Assembly: GCA_027307115.1 (NCBI GenBank)
Contig: DAHUXN010000055.1
Location: 1 to 64,000 of the forward strand
DNA length: 64,000 nt
Direction: 5' to 3'
From: Acidobacteriota bacterium
GTDB taxonomy: Bacteria; Acidobacteriota; Terriglobia; Acidiferrales; UBA7541
Part shown: positions 62,543 to 64,000 of the stretch, in pieces
Layout: every line of letters starts with the position of its first letter
Numbering within the stretch: the stretch's first letter is position 1
Program-made: the position numbers and the translations under genes
Notes under the pieces: generated by a model
Database searches by the model: none
Seen by the model: only the letters and a program-made list of their open reading frames with translations
Told to the model about the DNA's origin: nothing

Positions 62543-63736
62543 ATGAATCTTGCGTACTTCGACTGTTTTTCGGGAATCAGCGGCGACATGGTGCTTGGCG
62601 CGCTGGTCGACGCGGGGGTGGATTTGCGCGAGCTTGAGTTGGAGCTGCGCAAGCTGAACCTCGAGGGCTGGGAGATTTCCGCTGAAAAAGTACAGCGCAA
62701 GGCCATTCGCGCAACGAAAGTCAATGTGGAGACGAAGGAATCGCATCATCACCGGCATCTGTCGCCGATTCTGAAAATGATCGACCAAGCCGCGCTTGCA
62801 CCGCGCGCCGCCGACCGCGCGCGTAAAATCTTTCAGCGATTAGGCGAAGCCGAAGCCAAAGTCCACAATATCTCCATCGAGAAAGTTCATTTTCACGAAG
62901 TGGGCGCGGTGGACTCGATTATCGATATTGTGGGCTCCGCGATCGGGTTTGAGTTGCTGGGAATTGACGGCTTTGCATGTTCGATCATGGATGTGGGCAG
63001 CGGACGAGTGCAGACCGAACACGGTCTGCTGCCTGTTCCTGCGCCGGCGACAGCGGAGTTGCTGCGCGATGCGCCCACTTTCTCGAGCGGCGTCGAGAAA
63101 GAGCTCGTAACGCCGACCGGTGCGGCGATTGCAACGACGCTTTCTACGCACTACGCGGCAATGCCGGCCATGACGTTGAAGACCGTCGGCTACGGCGCAG
63201 GTTCGGCCGATTTGCCGCAGCAGCCGAACGTTCTGCGCCTGATGATTGGAGAATCGGCGGGCAGCGGGGCAGAAGCGCATTGGGACGCGCCCGTAGAGGT
63301 GATCGAAGCAAACTTCGACGATATGAGCCCGCAGATTTACGGATACTTCGTCGAGCAGGCGCTGGCCGCGGGCGCTTTGGATATTTTTTCGACGGCCGTG
63401 CAGATGAAGAAAAACCGCCCTGGCCAGCTTGTCACGCTGCTTTGCGAACCGTCGAACGTGAAGCGGCTGATCGATTTGATTTTTCGCGAAACGACCACCA
63501 TTGGCATTCGCACACACGAAGTTCGCCGCCAGACCCTAGCGCGCGAATCCGTGCCCTTGGAAACACCGCTGGGCACCATTCGCATGAAACTTTCCCGTTT
63601 AAATGGCACCGTGCTGAATGCCGCGCCGGAATACGAAGACTGCCGGCGAATCGCCACGGAACAAGGCTTGCCGCTGAAGGAAGTTTTCGCAACGGCCAAC
63701 TTTCACTTTCAAAAACGCGGCAAAGCGGCAAAATAA
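62543..63736 (+). CDS. larC: LarC, nickel-pincer cofactor nickel insertase
   Basis: 397 residues. LarC inserts nickel into pyridinium-3,5-bisthiocarboxylate mononucleotide to form the cofactor of lactate racemase and other LarA-like epimerases. The family start NLAYFDCFSGISGDMVLGALVDAGVDL is complete. A His-rich patch (KESHHHRHLSPI) and FHEVGAVDSIIDIVGSAIGFELLG follow. ELVTPTGAAIATTLS and EANFDDMSPQIYGYFVEQAL connect the domains, and MKKNRPGQLVTLLC lies in the C-terminal half. It is one uninterrupted frame, not split into LarC1/LarC2 by programmed frameshift. No larB, larE or larA is visible; metG follows 3 bases after its stop. Confidence 0.93.
   Translation: MNLAYFDCFSGISGDMVLGALVDAGVDLRELELELRKLNLEGWEISAEKVQRKAIRATKVNVETKESHHHRHLSPILKMIDQAALAPRAADRARKIFQRLGEAEAKVHNISIEKVHFHEVGAVDSIIDIVGSAIGFELLGIDGFACSIMDVGSGRVQTEHGLLPVPAPATAELLRDAPTFSSGVEKELVTPTGAAIATTLSTHYAAMPAMTLKTVGYGAGSADLPQQPNVLRLMIGESAGSGAEAHWDAPVEVIEANFDDMSPQIYGYFVEQALAAGALDIFSTAVQMKKNRPGQLVTLLCEPSNVKRLIDLIFRETTTIGIRTHEVRRQTLARESVPLETPLGTIRMKLSRLNGTVLNAAPEYEDCRRIATEQGLPLKEVFATANFHFQKRGKAAK

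Positions 63737-64000
<264 letters not shown>

Overview
The window looks like a chromosomal segment of a soil-type, plant-polysaccharide-degrading bacterium, most likely an Acidobacteriota member. This is an inference from gene content: several large secreted CRTAC1/ASPIC-UnbV (FG-GAP) proteins, a large BNR/sortilin-like secreted protein, secreted DPP-IV-type peptidase, GH51 and GH27 glycosidases, TPR/multiheme cytochrome fusions and a cohesin-bearing secretin. No 16S gene is present, so the phylum is not proven. There is no CRISPR array and no intact insertion sequence.

Layout. (1) 1-9.7 kb is an L-arabinose/hemicellulose locus: the end of a fucose/arabinose-isomerase-like gene, ribulokinase, a HAD sugar-phosphatase, a Tat-exported GH51 arabinofuranosidase on the opposite strand, a 1072-aa secreted DUF5695-like protein and a secreted aldose epimerase. 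Two near-identical LacI/cre-like sites (TGAAAACGTTTACT core) sit in the two promoter regions that matter. (2) 9.8-21.1 kb holds a secreted prolyl oligopeptidase, a giant BNR protein, a GntR regulator with an APC permease, a sialidase-like BNR protein and an amidase. (3) 21.6-33.4 kb is a tightly packed same-strand cluster: pentaheme cytochrome-TPR protein, CRTAC1 protein, TPR-CRTAC1 protein with a long unassigned C-terminus, a histidine kinase, a NarL-type response regulator and a third, Tat-exported CRTAC1 protein. It is the best candidate in the window for an undescribed system. (4) 33.4-39.2 kb is a galactose locus: sugar-1-P nucleotidyltransferase, SSS symporter, small membrane protein, galactokinase and GH27 alpha-galactosidase.

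(5) 39.3-51.9 kb is an accessory island. It opens with an integrase C-terminal remnant and a dispersed palindromic repeat, then an ArsR/AHSA1 pair, a split copy of the tRNA-fMet T arm, tRNA-fMet itself, a decayed tyrosine integrase and a frameshifted MFS gene. These are followed by copper-handling genes: a Cu+ P1B ATPase, small secreted Cys/His-containing proteins, a cytochrome c, a PcoA/CopA-type multicopper oxidase, CopB and a DUF4382/DUF5666-like lipoprotein. (6) 52-64 kb returns to core functions: two pseudopilins and a secretin, a PilZ protein, a metallo-beta-lactamase-fold hydrolase, a receiver-only regulator, SmpB, leucyl aminopeptidase, ArgS, LarC and the start of MetG.

Links between genes. 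Regions 1 and 4 together would let the cell release, import and phosphorylate arabinose and galactose from plant side chains. Region 3 probably senses or acts on something outside the cytoplasm, because every large product carries an export signal or membrane anchor. Region 5 combines cytoplasmic Cu+ export with periplasmic oxidation and sequestration.
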